Positions 27,801-35,020 of a stretch of DNA of 64,000 nucleotides are shown here, piece after piece. The position numbers were made by a program, and so were the translations under genes. The notes beneath the pieces were generated by a model. It did no database searches, had not been told where the DNA came from, and worked only from the letters and a program-made list of their open reading frames with translations. Positions within the stretch are counted from its first letter, which is position 1. Each line of letters opens with the position of its first letter. Source of the DNA: Saccharopolyspora galaxeae (lineage in GTDB: Bacteria > Actinomycetota > Actinomycetes > Mycobacteriales > Pseudonocardiaceae); the NCBI RefSeq assembly GCF_016526145.1, contig NZ_JADDUE010000007.1:62001-126000 (forward strand), read 5' to 3'.

Positions 27801-29410
27801 AACCCGCGATCCGGGATCGTGCCGCCCGAAGTCGCCGCGAGCCGCTGCGCACCCGGGCGCGCGCGCAGTTCGTCCTGCACCCGGTCCCACACGATGCGCG
27901 CCCGCAGCTCCCCGAACTCCTCGCTCGGGTAGCGCCCGGCGAGCATGTCCAGCACCGCGTGCAACGCCGAATCCGGCAATCCCGCGAACGGCGCGGACCG
28001 ACGCACCACCCGCGCCAGCGACTCCAGCGGCCAGGCGTCCATCGCCACCATCGACACCACGTGCTGGGCCAGCACGTCCAGCGGATTGCGCGGAAACGCC
28101 AGCGCCTCGATCAGGCCGTCGGCCATCCGCTCCGCGACCACCGCGCAGCCCACCAGGTCACCGCGGAACTTCGGGAACACCACCCCGCGCGAAACCGCGC
28201 CCACCTGGTGCCCGCCGCGGCCGACCCGCTGCAACCCGGAAGCGACGCTCGGCGGCGTCTCGACCTGCACCACCAGGTCCACCGCGCCCATGTCGATGCC
28301 CAGCTCCAGCGAGGAGGTCGCCACCACGCACGGCAGCTCGCCGGACTTGAGCTCCTCCTCCACCGAGGAGCGCTGCTCCTTCGACATCGAGCCGTGGTGC
28401 GCCCGGGCCACCGTCACCGCCGCACCGGTGGTGATCCCCGAACCGCCGACCGCCTCCGCGGGGAACCGCTCGGGCTCGGCCGACTCGCCCGCGCGCTCGG
28501 TGGCCAGCTCGTTGATCCCCGCGGTCAGCCGCTCGGCCAGCCGCCGCGAGTTCGCGAACACGATCGTCGAGCGGTGCGCCTCGATCAGCTCCAGCACCCG
28601 TTGCTGCACCGACGGCCAGATGGAGGTGTGCTGCTCGGCGCCCGCCGCCGGGCCCTCCACCTCGCCGGTCGGCTGCCCGAGTTCGGCCATGTCCGGCACC
28701 GGCACCTCGACGCTGACCTGCACCTGCTTGGGATGCTCTGGCTGCACCACGCGCACCGGGCGCCCACCGGTGAGGTAGGTGCCCACCTCGTCCACCGGCC
28801 GCACCGTCGCCGAGAGCCCGATGCGCTGCGCCGGGGTGGCCAGCAGCTCGTCCAGCCGCTCCAGGGACAACGCCAGGTGCGCCCCGCGCTTGGTGCCCGC
28901 CACGGCGTGCACCTCGTCCACGATCACCGTCTCCACCCCGCGCAGCGAGTCCCGCGCGGCCGAGGTGAGCAGCAAGAACAGTGACTCCGGAGTGGTCACC
29001 AGCACGTCCGGCGGCGTCCGCGCGAACGCGCGCCGCTGATCGGCCGGAGTGTCGCCGGTGCGCATCCCCACGCGGATCTCGGGCATCGCGCCGCCACGGC
29101 GCTGCGTCGCCTGCCGGATGCCGGTCAGCGGCGCCCGCAGGTTCCGCTCCACGTCCACCGCCAGCGCTTTCAGCGGCGAGACGTACAGCACCCGGCACCG
29201 CTGCTTCGGGTCCTGCGGCGGCCCCGCGGCGGCCAACCCGTCCAGCGCGGACAGGAACGCCGCCAGCGTCTTGCCCGAACCGGTCGGCGCCACCACCAGG
29301 GCGTGCTCGCCCTCGTTGATCGCCTGCCACGCACCGGCCTGGGCCTGCGTCGGCGCGTGGAACGCGCCCCGGAACCATTCGCGGGTTTCGGGGGAGAATC
29401 CGTCCAGCAC
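24833..29410 (-). CDS. lhr: Lhr-family ATP-dependent helicase
   Basis: A very large (about 1,525-residue) superfamily 2 helicase. The N-terminal part carries APTGSGKT (Walker A), VDEVHAV (motif II), SATVRP (motif III) and QRVGRGGHQ (motif VI), followed by the winged-helix and Lhr-core domains, and then the long C-terminal region found in mycobacterial Lhr. Lhr translocates 3'-5' on single-stranded DNA and unwinds RNA:DNA hybrids; in mycobacteria it is DNA-damage induced. The GTG at 29410 is favoured because GGAGG lies 10 nt upstream; GTG 29419 is alternative. Its neighbourhood of recA and recX fits a repair role. No LexA box is seen at this gene. Confidence 0.93.
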   Translation of the reverse strand: MLDGFSPETREWFRGAFHAPTQAQAGAWQAINEGEHALVVAPTGSGKTLAAFLSALDGLAAAGPPQDPKQRCRVLYVSPLKALAVDVERNLRAPLTGIRQATQRRGGAMPEIRVGMRTGDTPADQRRAFARTPPDVLVTTPESLFLLLTSAARDSLRGVETVIVDEVHAVAGTKRGAHLALSLERLDELLATPAQRIGLSATVRPVDEVGTYLTGGRPVRVVQPEHPKQVQVSVEVPVPDMAELGQPTGEVEGPAAGAEQHTSIWPSVQQRVLELIEAHRSTIVFANSRRLAERLTAGINELATERAGESAEPERFPAEAVGGSGITTGAAVTVARAHHGSMSKEQRSSVEEELKSGELPCVVATSSLELGIDMGAVDLVVQVETPPSVASGLQRVGRGGHQVGAVSRGVVFPKFRGDLVGCAVVAERMADGLIEALAFPRNPLDVLAQHVVSMVAMDAWPLESLARVVRRSAPFAGLPDSALHAVLDMLAGRYPSEEFGELRARIVWDRVQDELRARPGAQRLAATSGGTIPDRGLFTVTTPGDEEAGRGGVRVGELDEEMVYESRVGDTFLLGTSSWRVEDITHDRVVVVPAPGQPARMPFWKGDSPGRPLELGRALGAFVREVSAADRETASARVRQAGLDDWARDNLLAYLAEQRQATRHVPDDRTIVVERFRDELGDWRMVVHSPFGAQVNGPWALAVGARLRERRGIDPQVASSDDGIVVRLADALDESGADVLPSAEDVLLSPDEVQQVVTDEVGGSALFAARFRECAARALLLPRRDPRKRSPLWQQRQRAAQLLSVAAQYEQFPIVLEAMRECLQDVYDVPGLTELMSQVAARKVRVVEVETQSPSPFARNLLFGYIGMFLYETDAPLAERRSAALSLDSTLLAELLGSEALRELLDPDVVVEVESQLQRLDPERRAKDVESAADLLRFLGDLSTAEAQERGVQPEWLEQLRAQRRVLAVRIAGEQRWIAIEDAGKVRDALGVALPVGVPEAFTEPVADPLGELLIRYARCRGPFTAESAARRFGLGVAVVHGVLDRLTGSGRLVSGELRPLEAGGGRGVEYCDAEVLRRLRRASLARLRAEVEPVEPAALGRFLPAWHGVGARLRSAPTVDDVYSVVEQLEGAPVPASALESLVLPARLPGYSPALLDELTSTGEVTWVGSGALAGGDGWIALAPTDVADLLLPDLPEDAQRTPLHEALLSTLEGGAQFFRALADRAAALLVERGEEAPADDAVITALWDLVWSGAATNDTLAPLRAVVSGKGAAHKPRRNAPRGRYARLRAGRPSMPSRSGPPTVSGRWSLAPSPAAEPTKRAHARAESFLERHGVLTRGALETERVSGGFSAVYKVLRAMEESGRCRRGYVVEGLGAAQFAVPGAIDRVRAMSRQAGEAESGEAVVLAAADPAQPYGAALPWPDAVGDTRHRPGRKAGALVVLVSGSAALYVERGGKSLLSFTADESVLRSAAEGLARAVREGWLEQLAVQRTDGEGALGSRMADILTEAGFRATPKGLRLRA

Positions 29411-29519
29411 GTCGCTCACCCCTCCATGCTGGACCACGGGACCGACAGTCCGGCGATTCCCGGCGGGCGCGGGCCGGATGGTCTCGAAGGCGCCGTCGTG
29501 CGGCGGGCGGGAGCGGGGC

Positions 29520-29642
29520 TCAGCGGTTGCGCCGGTCCCAGAACCAGCGCAGCGCGACGATGATCGCGACCAGCAGCATCGCCGCGATCACCAACTGCCC
29601 GAGCGGGCCGGACAGGCCGGTCGGGTCGGCTTGCAGCAGCAC
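29520..29642 (-). CDS. 40-residue single-pass membrane protein
   Basis: A very short gene. The peptide has a 12-residue polar/glycine-rich head, one strongly hydrophobic helix (LGQLVIAAMLLVAIIVALRW) and a basic tail (DRRNR), suggesting an N-out, C-in single-span protein. Nearly every codon ends in G or C, as in true genes of this genome. On the minus strand TACGGT lies exactly 6 nt before the GTG, the leaderless signature repeated across the window. It is divergent from the DUF3046 gene and sits between lhr and recA. Function unknown; small proteins like this often regulate membrane enzymes or transporters. Confidence 0.6.
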   Translation of the reverse strand: MLLQADPTGLSGPLGQLVIAAMLLVAIIVALRWFWDRRNR

Positions 29643-29648
29643 ACCACG

Positions 29649-29654
29649 ACCGTA
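29649..29654 (-). promoter_or_regulatory. Leaderless -10 element of the 40-residue membrane protein
   Basis: On the minus strand TACGGT is separated by 6 nt from the GTG at 29642. It sits back to back with the TAGGCT of the DUF3046 gene (29674-29679). Confidence 0.5.
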
Positions 29655-29673
29655 CGCCGCCGGCGGGCGCCAG

Positions 29674-29679
29674 TAGGCT
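29674..29679 (+). promoter_or_regulatory. Leaderless -10 element of the DUF3046 gene
   Basis: TAGGCT lies 8 nt before the ATG at 29688; no ribosome binding site is present. Confidence 0.5.
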
Positions 29680-29687
29680 GGCCGGCG

Positions 29688-29882
29688 ATGCGACACACCG
29701 ATTTCCGTCGGCGCATGGCCGAGGAGTTCGGCCGGATCCGCGCCGAAATGCTCGCCCAGGACCACGTGATGTCCCAGCTCGGCGGGCGCACGGCCGATGA
29801 GGCGCTGGAGTCCGGGATGTCGCCGAAGCAGGTGTGGGAGACGTTGTGCGAGGTCTTCGAGGTGCCCGCGGCGCGGCGTTGA
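29688..29882 (+). CDS. DUF3046 family protein
   Basis: A 64-residue acidic, helical protein matching DUF3046 (Rv2738c): MRHTDFRRRMAEEFG at the start, then DHVMSQLGGRTADEALESG and KQVWETLCEVFEVP. The gene lies immediately upstream of recA across actinobacteria, which suggests a link to recombination, but no function is established. The TAGGCT element makes the message leaderless. The last codons merge into a 25-bp tandem repeat that continues past the stop. Confidence 0.85.
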   Translation: MRHTDFRRRMAEEFGRIRAEMLAQDHVMSQLGGRTADEALESGMSPKQVWETLCEVFEVPAARR

Positions 29883-29979
29883 ACCGGTGCCTCCGGCGCG
29901 GCGTTGGATCGGTGCCTCCGGCACGGCGCTGGATCGGTGCCTCCGGCACGGCGCTGACCGGGTGCCCGGCACGGCGTTG
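29858..29979 (+). repeat. 25-bp tandem repeat between DUF3046 gene and recA
   Basis: Units begin at 29882, 29907, 29932 and 29957 (the last 23 nt), each containing GGTGCCTCCGGCACGGCGCTG or a close variant. A degenerate unit forms the last codons and stop of the DUF3046 gene. Confidence 0.85.
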
Positions 29980-30041
29980 ATCTCGTCCGGCGCTGATTCT
30001 TCACACGCCCGGGTGGCGGAACCGGCGTGTCGGCTCGATGA

Positions 30042-30057
30042 TCGAACATCCGTTCGT
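30042..30057 (+). promoter_or_regulatory. LexA (SOS) box of recA
   Basis: TCGAACATCCGTTCGT matches TCGAAC-N4-GTTCGA at 11 of 12 positions and lies directly ahead of the -10. Confidence 0.8.
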
Positions 30058-30058
30058 C

Positions 30059-30064
30059 TAAGAT
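30059..30064 (+). promoter_or_regulatory. -10 element of recA
   Basis: TAAGAT begins 2 bp after the LexA box; no good -35 is seen, as is common for damage-inducible actinobacterial recA promoters. Confidence 0.5.
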
Positions 30065-30214
30065 CGCAAGTGCGGATCGAACCCCGATGTTCGCCGCCTC
30101 CCGGCCGCCCGGTGCTCGTCGCGCGGTAGGTCGGCCAGGCGGCCGGAGTGTCGGTCCCACCCCGTAGCGTCGGTTCCGATCCGACGAAGTTCGACGTGAC
30201 CAAGGTGGACCCCG

Positions 30215-32359
30215 ATGGCATCGACACCGGACAAGGGCCAGGACAAGGGCAAGGCGCTCGAACTCGCCCTGGCCCAGATCGACAAGCAGTACGGCAAGGG
30301 ATCGGTGATGCGGCTCGGCGAGGAGTCGCGGGCACCGGTCGAGGTCATCCCGACCGGATCCATCTCGCTAGACGTGGCACTGGGTATCGGCGGTCTGCCG
30401 CGTGGGCGCATCGTCGAGGTCTACGGCCCGGAGAGCAGCGGTAAGACCTCGGTCGCGCTGCACGCGGTGGCGGGCGCCCAGCAACTCGGCGGCACCGCGG
30501 CGTTCATCGATGCCGAGCACGCGCTGGATCCCGAGTACGCCAAGGCGATCGGCGTGGACACCGACGCGCTGCTGGTGGCCCAGCCGGACACCGGGGAGCA
30601 GGCGCTGGAGATCGCGGACATGCTGATCCGCTCCGGCGCGCTGGACTGCATCGTCATCGACTCGGTCGCCGCGCTGGTGCCGCGCGCCGAGATCGAGGGC
30701 GAAATGGGCGACAGCCACGTCGGCCTGCAGGCCCGCCTGATGAGCCAGGCCCTGCGCAAGCTCACCTCGGCCCTCTACAACGCCAAGACCACCGCCATCT
30801 TCATCAACCAGCTCCGCGAAAAAGTCGGCGTCATGTTCGGCTGCATGCACTATTCGACGCGCGTGACGCTGGCGGACGGGTCGCAGGAGAAGATCGGCAA
30901 GATCGTCAACCAGCGGCTCGACGTCGAGGTGCTCTCCTACGACCCGGAGAAGAACCAGGTCGTGCCGCGCCGGATCGTGAACTGGTTCGACAACGGGCCG
31001 ACGGACGAATTCCTCCAGTTCACGGTGGAGCGCTCCGGCGGCAACGGTCGTTCCCAGTTCGCCGCGACCGCGAATCACCTGATCCGCACCCCCGGCGGAT
31101 GGCGCGAGGCGGGCGAACTGATCGCGGGCGACCGCGTGCTGACCTCCGAAGAACACTTGCTCAGCGATCAGCAGCTGCAGATGGTGCTCGGTGCGGTGAT
31201 GGGTGATGGCAACCTCTCGCCGAACCGCAGGGACCGCAACGGCGTGCGGTTCCGCATGGGCCACGGCGCAGCGCAGGCGGCCTACCTGGACTGGAAGGCC
31301 GAGCTACTGGGCAACGTCGGGCACAGCCGGACCGAAGATTCCCGGGGCGCCGCGTTCGCCGACTTCCGCCCGCTTCCGGAGCTGCGCGAACTGCACGAGG
31401 CGGTGTACTTCGGCGATGGCAAGAAGCACCTGTCCTGGGACTACCTCAAGGCATTGACCCCGCTGGCCCTGGCGGTCTGGTACATGGACGACGGCTGCTT
31501 CACGCTCCGTTCCAAGGGAGTGCAACAGCGCACCCAGGGTGGCAGTGGCCGTGCCGAGATCTGCGTCGAGGCGATGAGCCCGGGCAGCCGCGAGCGGCTG
31601 GTCGCGTACCTGCACGACACGTACGGCTTGAACGTGAAGCTGACCAGCCGCGGCCAGCGCCGGATCGCGGTGTTGCAGTTCTCCACGGCGGCCACCGCCG
31701 AGTTCCAGGAGCTGATCGCGCCGTACGTGCACCCGTCCATGCAGTACAAGCTGCTGCCGCGCTACCAGGGCAAGTTCTCGGTGACGCCGCAGTTCGGCGA
31801 GCCCGAGCAGCGGCTGGTCCCGTCCCGGGTGCTCGACGTCCACGTCAAACCGCAGACGCGGAGCACGCATCGGTTCGACATCGAGGTCGAGGGCAACCAC
31901 AACTACTTCGTCGACGGCGTCATGGTGCACAACTCGCCGGAGACCACGACCGGTGGCAAGGCGTTGAAGTTCTACTCGTCGGTGCGGTTGGACGTGCGGC
32001 GGATCGAGACGTTGAAGGACGGTTCGGACGCGGTGGGCAACCGGACGCGGGTGAAGGTGGTGAAGAACAAGACCGCGCCGCCGTTCAAGCAGGCCGAGTT
32101 CGACATCATTTACGGCGTCGGGATCAGCCGGGAGGGCTCGCTGATCGACATGGGCGTGGAGCAGGGCATCATCCGCAAGTCCGGTGCCTGGTACACCTAC
32201 GAAGGCGATCAGCTCGGCCAGGGCAAGGAGAACGCCCGCAAGTTCATGCGGGACAACCCGGACGTGGCCAACGAGATCGAGAAGCGGATCAAGGAGAAGC
32301 TGGGCATCGGGGCCAAGGTGGACGAGGAAGAAGGCGACCCCGCTCCCGTCGAGTTCTGA
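30215..32359 (+). CDS. recA: RecA recombinase precursor containing an intein
   Basis: The 714-residue precursor splices to a RecA of about 350 residues. RecA forms filaments on single-stranded DNA, drives strand exchange and triggers LexA self-cleavage. The N-terminal extein (1-209) contains Walker [10 protein letters not shown] (71-79) and ends at the conserved GVMFG; the C-terminal extein resumes with SPETTTGG, the L2 loop that binds DNA. The intein (residues 210-573) interrupts these two. The ATG at 30215 is chosen because [16 protein letters not shown] aligns with other actinobacterial RecA proteins. A LexA box precedes the gene; recX follows after 11 bp. Confidence 0.96.
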   Translation: MASTPDKGQDKGKALELALAQIDKQYGKGSVMRLGEESRAPVEVIPTGSISLDVALGIGGLPRGRIVEVYGPESSGKTSVALHAVAGAQQLGGTAAFIDAEHALDPEYAKAIGVDTDALLVAQPDTGEQALEIADMLIRSGALDCIVIDSVAALVPRAEIEGEMGDSHVGLQARLMSQALRKLTSALYNAKTTAIFINQLREKVGVMFGCMHYSTRVTLADGSQEKIGKIVNQRLDVEVLSYDPEKNQVVPRRIVNWFDNGPTDEFLQFTVERSGGNGRSQFAATANHLIRTPGGWREAGELIAGDRVLTSEEHLLSDQQLQMVLGAVMGDGNLSPNRRDRNGVRFRMGHGAAQAAYLDWKAELLGNVGHSRTEDSRGAAFADFRPLPELRELHEAVYFGDGKKHLSWDYLKALTPLALAVWYMDDGCFTLRSKGVQQRTQGGSGRAEICVEAMSPGSRERLVAYLHDTYGLNVKLTSRGQRRIAVLQFSTAATAEFQELIAPYVHPSMQYKLLPRYQGKFSVTPQFGEPEQRLVPSRVLDVHVKPQTRSTHRFDIEVEGNHNYFVDGVMVHNSPETTTGGKALKFYSSVRLDVRRIETLKDGSDAVGNRTRVKVVKNKTAPPFKQAEFDIIYGVGISREGSLIDMGVEQGIIRKSGAWYTYEGDQLGQGKENARKFMRDNPDVANEIEKRIKEKLGIGAKVDEEEGDPAPVEF
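30842..31933 (+). mobile_element. RecA intein with LAGLIDADG homing endonuclease
   Basis: A 364-residue intein inserted between GVMFG and SPETTT, the site used by the Mycobacterium leprae RecA intein and not the one in M. tuberculosis. Splicing residues are complete: Cys1 (CMHYSTRV), block [12 protein letters not shown], terminal VHN, and Ser as first C-extein residue. The two LAGLIDADG helices read [10 protein letters not shown] and [10 protein letters not shown], with their catalytic aspartates intact, so the endonuclease may still be active. Base composition is close to the host, indicating long residence or a similar donor. It maps to the DNA-binding L2 loop, so unspliced RecA should be inactive. 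Confidence 0.95.
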
Positions 32360-32370
32360 TCGCGCGGATC

Positions 32371-33477
32371 ATGCGCGAGCAGGATTTCGCTCAACCCGAG
32401 CCCGAGTCCCCGGACGGCGAAGGCGCCGAGTCCTGGTCGTGGCCGGAACCTTCGCCGTGGCCGGACTTCCCGGCCGGGTCGGAGGAGCCGCCACGCACCA
32501 GGCCGGGCCCGCGACCGCGGCGCGGCACGCCGTCCGGTGGCGTGTGGCGGAGCACGGAGCCGGACGCGTCGCCGTCGACTTCCACCGAGGCGAGCGATCC
32601 GGCGGAACGGCACCCGGGAGTCGCCGCACGCGATGAGCTGGCGGGCGCCGACCGGCTGGCCGGTGCCCGCTCCCGTCGCGATTCGGTCTCCTCGTCAGGG
32701 GAAACGTTGCCGCGCGAGCAGCGGGAATCGCGGCGAGGCCGCACTGGCGGAGGTCGCGGCACCTCCGGCGGCGACCCCGATTCCGGCGATCCCGATTCCG
32801 GCGACCGATCGCCCGAGCCCGACGCATCCGCGGAGCACCCGCCGGACCGTGCGTCCACGGGGAGCGGCAGCTCGCGAAAAAACAAGCGGAATGAGCGTGC
32901 GCACCGGCCCGCGCAGGAGGAACGATCCTCGCGGCGGGAGCGCACCGGCAAGAAGGCAGCGCCCGCGGAGGAAGAGCAGTCCCCGGAGGCGCAGGCCAGG
33001 GACGTCGTCTATCGCCTGCTGGCGGTGCGTGCCCGCAGCCGTTCCGAACTCCGGCAGGCATTGCTGCGCAAGGAGATCGACGAAGACATCGCCGATGCGG
33101 TGCTGCAGAAGTTCATCGACGCCGGCTTGGTCGACGACGCGGAGTTCGCCGCAGCGTGGGTGCAGGAACGCCAGCGCAACCAAGGTCTGGGGCGCAAGGC
33201 TCTCGGCTACGAACTGCGCCGCAAGGGCGTCGGCGAGGAGCTGGTGAACGAAGCTCTGTCCAGTGTGGACTCCGAAGCGGAGGAGGAACGTGCGCGTGAG
33301 CTGGTCCGCCGCAAGCTGCGCACCTCCCGCGCCGACGATTCGACGAAACTGCTGCGCCGCATGGTCGCCATGCTCGCCCGCAAGGGATACCCGGAGGGCC
33401 TGGCTTTCCGGGTGTGCAAGGAAGAACTCGAAAATGCCGGGTTGAACGGCGGTTCCGGCGAGCTCGACACACCCTGA
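32371..33477 (+). CDS. recX: RecX regulatory protein with long N-terminal extension
   Basis: A 368-residue protein whose C-terminal part (about 207-360) is a RecX domain of three-helix repeats: VVYRLLAVRARSRSELRQAL, then LVDDAEFAAAWVQERQRNQG and a third repeat ending VCKEELENAG. RecX binds RecA filaments and limits their activity. The first about 200 residues are low-complexity, rich in Pro, Ser, Glu and Arg; most RecX proteins are only 150-220 residues long. The ATG at 32371, 11 bp after recA, gives a full-length reading, but a start further in cannot be excluded. It is co-transcribed with recA. Confidence 0.88.
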   Translation: MREQDFAQPEPESPDGEGAESWSWPEPSPWPDFPAGSEEPPRTRPGPRPRRGTPSGGVWRSTEPDASPSTSTEASDPAERHPGVAARDELAGADRLAGARSRRDSVSSSGETLPREQRESRRGRTGGGRGTSGGDPDSGDPDSGDRSPEPDASAEHPPDRASTGSGSSRKNKRNERAHRPAQEERSSRRERTGKKAAPAEEEQSPEAQARDVVYRLLAVRARSRSELRQALLRKEIDEDIADAVLQKFIDAGLVDDAEFAAAWVQERQRNQGLGRKALGYELRRKGVGEELVNEALSSVDSEAEEERARELVRRKLRTSRADDSTKLLRRMVAMLARKGYPEGLAFRVCKEELENAGLNGGSGELDTP

Positions 33478-33479
33478 CC

Positions 33480-33506
33480 GTCCGGGCGCTCCCGCCTCGC
33501 CCGGAC
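33480..33506. terminator. Bidirectional hairpin between recX and the acetyltransferase gene
   Basis: GTCCGGGCG (33480-33488) pairs with CGCCCGGAC (33498-33506) around a 9-nt loop, filling the gap between two convergent genes. Confidence 0.65.
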
Positions 33507-33507
33507 G

Positions 33508-34029
33508 TCACGACCGAGGCGCACCCACCGGCCGTCCCATGAAAACCAGATCCCGCACCACGCCGCCCAGATCGGCCACTTCCGGCAGCAATCCCCATCG
33601 CTGAAAGCCGTGCCGTAGGAAGAGCCGGATGCTGGCCTCGTTGCTGGCGAAGATGCTCGCGGCCAGGTTCCGCACGCCGAGCTCGGGCGCGTGCTGGACC
33701 GCTTCGCCCAGCAGGTGGCTGCCCTGCCCGCCGCTGCGGTGTTCCGGATGCAGGTACACCGCGATGTCTGCGGTCACGTCGTACCCGGGCCGACCGTTCA
33801 AGAACCGGTCGAAAGACAGGTAACCGGTCACCACCTGCGGTGCGTCCGATTCGTAGCCGACCCAGATCGGCCGGATTCGCGGGTCCGAGGCGTCGAACCA
33901 CGGGGTCCGGTCGGCGACCGTGACCGGCTCCAAATCGCACGTGCTGGTCTTGTCCGGGATCGAGCTGTTGTAGATGTCGACGATCGCCGGTAGATCGTCA
34001 CGGGTCGCCAGGCGGTGTCCGTAGCTCAA
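33508..34029 (-). CDS. Phosphinothricin acetyltransferase-like GNAT
   Basis: A 173-residue acetyltransferase of the Pat/Bar/MnaT group. The family start RLATRDDLPAIVDIYNSSI, the catalytic-region glutamate in TCDLEPVTV, and the acetyl-CoA loop HRSGGQGSHLLGEA are visible, as is the FLRHGFQRWGLLPEV ending. Members acetylate phosphinothricin, methionine sulfone or related amino acids; the natural substrate here is unknown. The TTG at 34029 is supported by AGGAG in GGACAGGAGC upstream. It is convergent with recX. A 16-bp tandem repeat lies just upstream of it. Confidence 0.85.
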   Translation of the reverse strand: MSYGHRLATRDDLPAIVDIYNSSIPDKTSTCDLEPVTVADRTPWFDASDPRIRPIWVGYESDAPQVVTGYLSFDRFLNGRPGYDVTADIAVYLHPEHRSGGQGSHLLGEAVQHAPELGVRNLAASIFASNEASIRLFLRHGFQRWGLLPEVADLGGVVRDLVFMGRPVGAPRS

Positions 34030-34047
34030 CGATCGGCTCCTGTCCGC

Positions 34048-34109
34048 GCTCGCCCAGTCCGTGGCTCGCCCAGTCCGTGGCTCGCCCGGTCCGTGGCTTG
34101 TCCGGTGTG
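34048..34109. repeat. 16-bp tandem repeat in a divergent promoter region
   Basis: GCTCGCCCAGTCCGTG occurs at 34048 and 34064 exactly, at 34080 with one change, and degenerate at 34096-34109. It lies between the divergent acetyltransferase and HAD genes. Confidence 0.85.
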
Positions 34110-34189
34110 GCTGGTCTCGGTACCGCTGGCGGATCGCGGTCCTTCGGTAGGGTGCACGAACGTTGCCGGTCGATCTTTACGGGGGAGCT

Positions 34190-34897
34190 ATGCGCGCGCA
34201 GTCGGCGCCGCACATCGTGTGGGACTGGAACGGCACGCTGCTCGACGACAACGACGCCGTGGTAGCGGCGGTGAACGAGGTGTGCACGGCGTTCGGCCGG
34301 GAGCGCATCGATCTGGAGCACTGGCGGTCCATCTTCAGCCGCCCGCTGGTGCACTGCTACGAGCGGCTGCTCGATCGCACGCTCACCGATGCCGAATGGA
34401 CGCATCTCGAGGAGCTTTACCACGGGTCCTATCGGGAGCTGCTGCACACCGCTCGACTCGCTTCCGGCGTGCCGGACGTCCTCGCGGAGTGGGGCGAAGC
34501 CGGACGTACCCAGTCCTTGCTGTCGATGTGGTTCCACGACGAGCTCGTCGCGCTGGTCACCGAACTCGACCTGCACTCGCTGTTCGAGCGCGTGGACGGG
34601 CTGCGCGACGAGGTCGGCGGCGGCGCCAAGGCCGCTCATCTGAAGCGCCACCTCGCCGAACTCGCCCGTGACCCGGCGGAAGTGGTGCTCGTCGGCGACG
34701 TGCTCGACGATGCTCAGGCCGCCGCGGAAGCCGGCACCGGCTGCGTGCTGGTCGCGACCGGCGTCATGAGCCGCCGTTCCCTCGAGACGGCCGGAGTCCC
34801 GGTCGCCGCGGACATCGCCGAAGCCGTCGCCCGCATCACCGCCGAGACGAACCACCTGACGGATCTTGCGGTTGAGCACTCGGCCGACGCCGGATGA
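34190..34897 (+). CDS. HAD-family phosphatase (phosphoglycolate phosphatase-like)
   Basis: A 235-residue haloacid-dehalogenase hydrolase with an alpha-helical cap. Motif I reads VWDWNGTLLDD, so the acid/base Asp at the third position is replaced by Asn, a variant seen in actinobacterial members. Motif III is the Lys in GGGAKAAHL, and motif IV reads VLVGDVLDDAQAA. The ATG at 34190 has GGGGGAG directly upstream. The likely substrate is a small phosphorylated metabolite. A TAGGGT at 34148-34153 may be its -10. The downstream palindrome ends the transcript. Confidence 0.82.
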   Translation: MRAQSAPHIVWDWNGTLLDDNDAVVAAVNEVCTAFGRERIDLEHWRSIFSRPLVHCYERLLDRTLTDAEWTHLEELYHGSYRELLHTARLASGVPDVLAEWGEAGRTQSLLSMWFHDELVALVTELDLHSLFERVDGLRDEVGGGAKAAHLKRHLAELARDPAEVVLVGDVLDDAQAAAEAGTGCVLVATGVMSRRSLETAGVPVAADIAEAVARITAETNHLTDLAVEHSADAG

Positions 34898-34958
34898 GCA
34901 GGTCACGGCGTAGAGCAGCGACCCGCAATCGCCGGTACGTGCTCGCACAATCCGGAAC

Positions 34959-34992
34959 GGCTCAGCGGCGGAGCGCCGTCCGCCGCTGAGCC
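34959..34992. terminator. Palindromic terminator between convergent genes (copy 2)
   Basis: A perfect 14-bp stem (34959-34972 with 34979-34992) with a 6-nt loop lies between the convergent HAD and eda genes. Its inner arms are identical to those at 21024-21056. Confidence 0.8.
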
Positions 34993-35020
34993 CCGTGCAC
35001 CACGCTGTGCACTGTCCCTG

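Larger units (their letters stand above)
29980..30214. other. recA upstream region
   Basis: This non-coding stretch holds the LexA box and the -10 element of recA, followed by a leader of about 145 nt. No clear ribosome binding site precedes the recA ATG. Confidence 0.6.

Noticed and set aside
29883-29980. A C-terminal extension of DUF3046 through the tandem repeat
   Set aside because: The stop TGA at 29880 is clean and DUF3046 proteins end here; no frameshift is supported.
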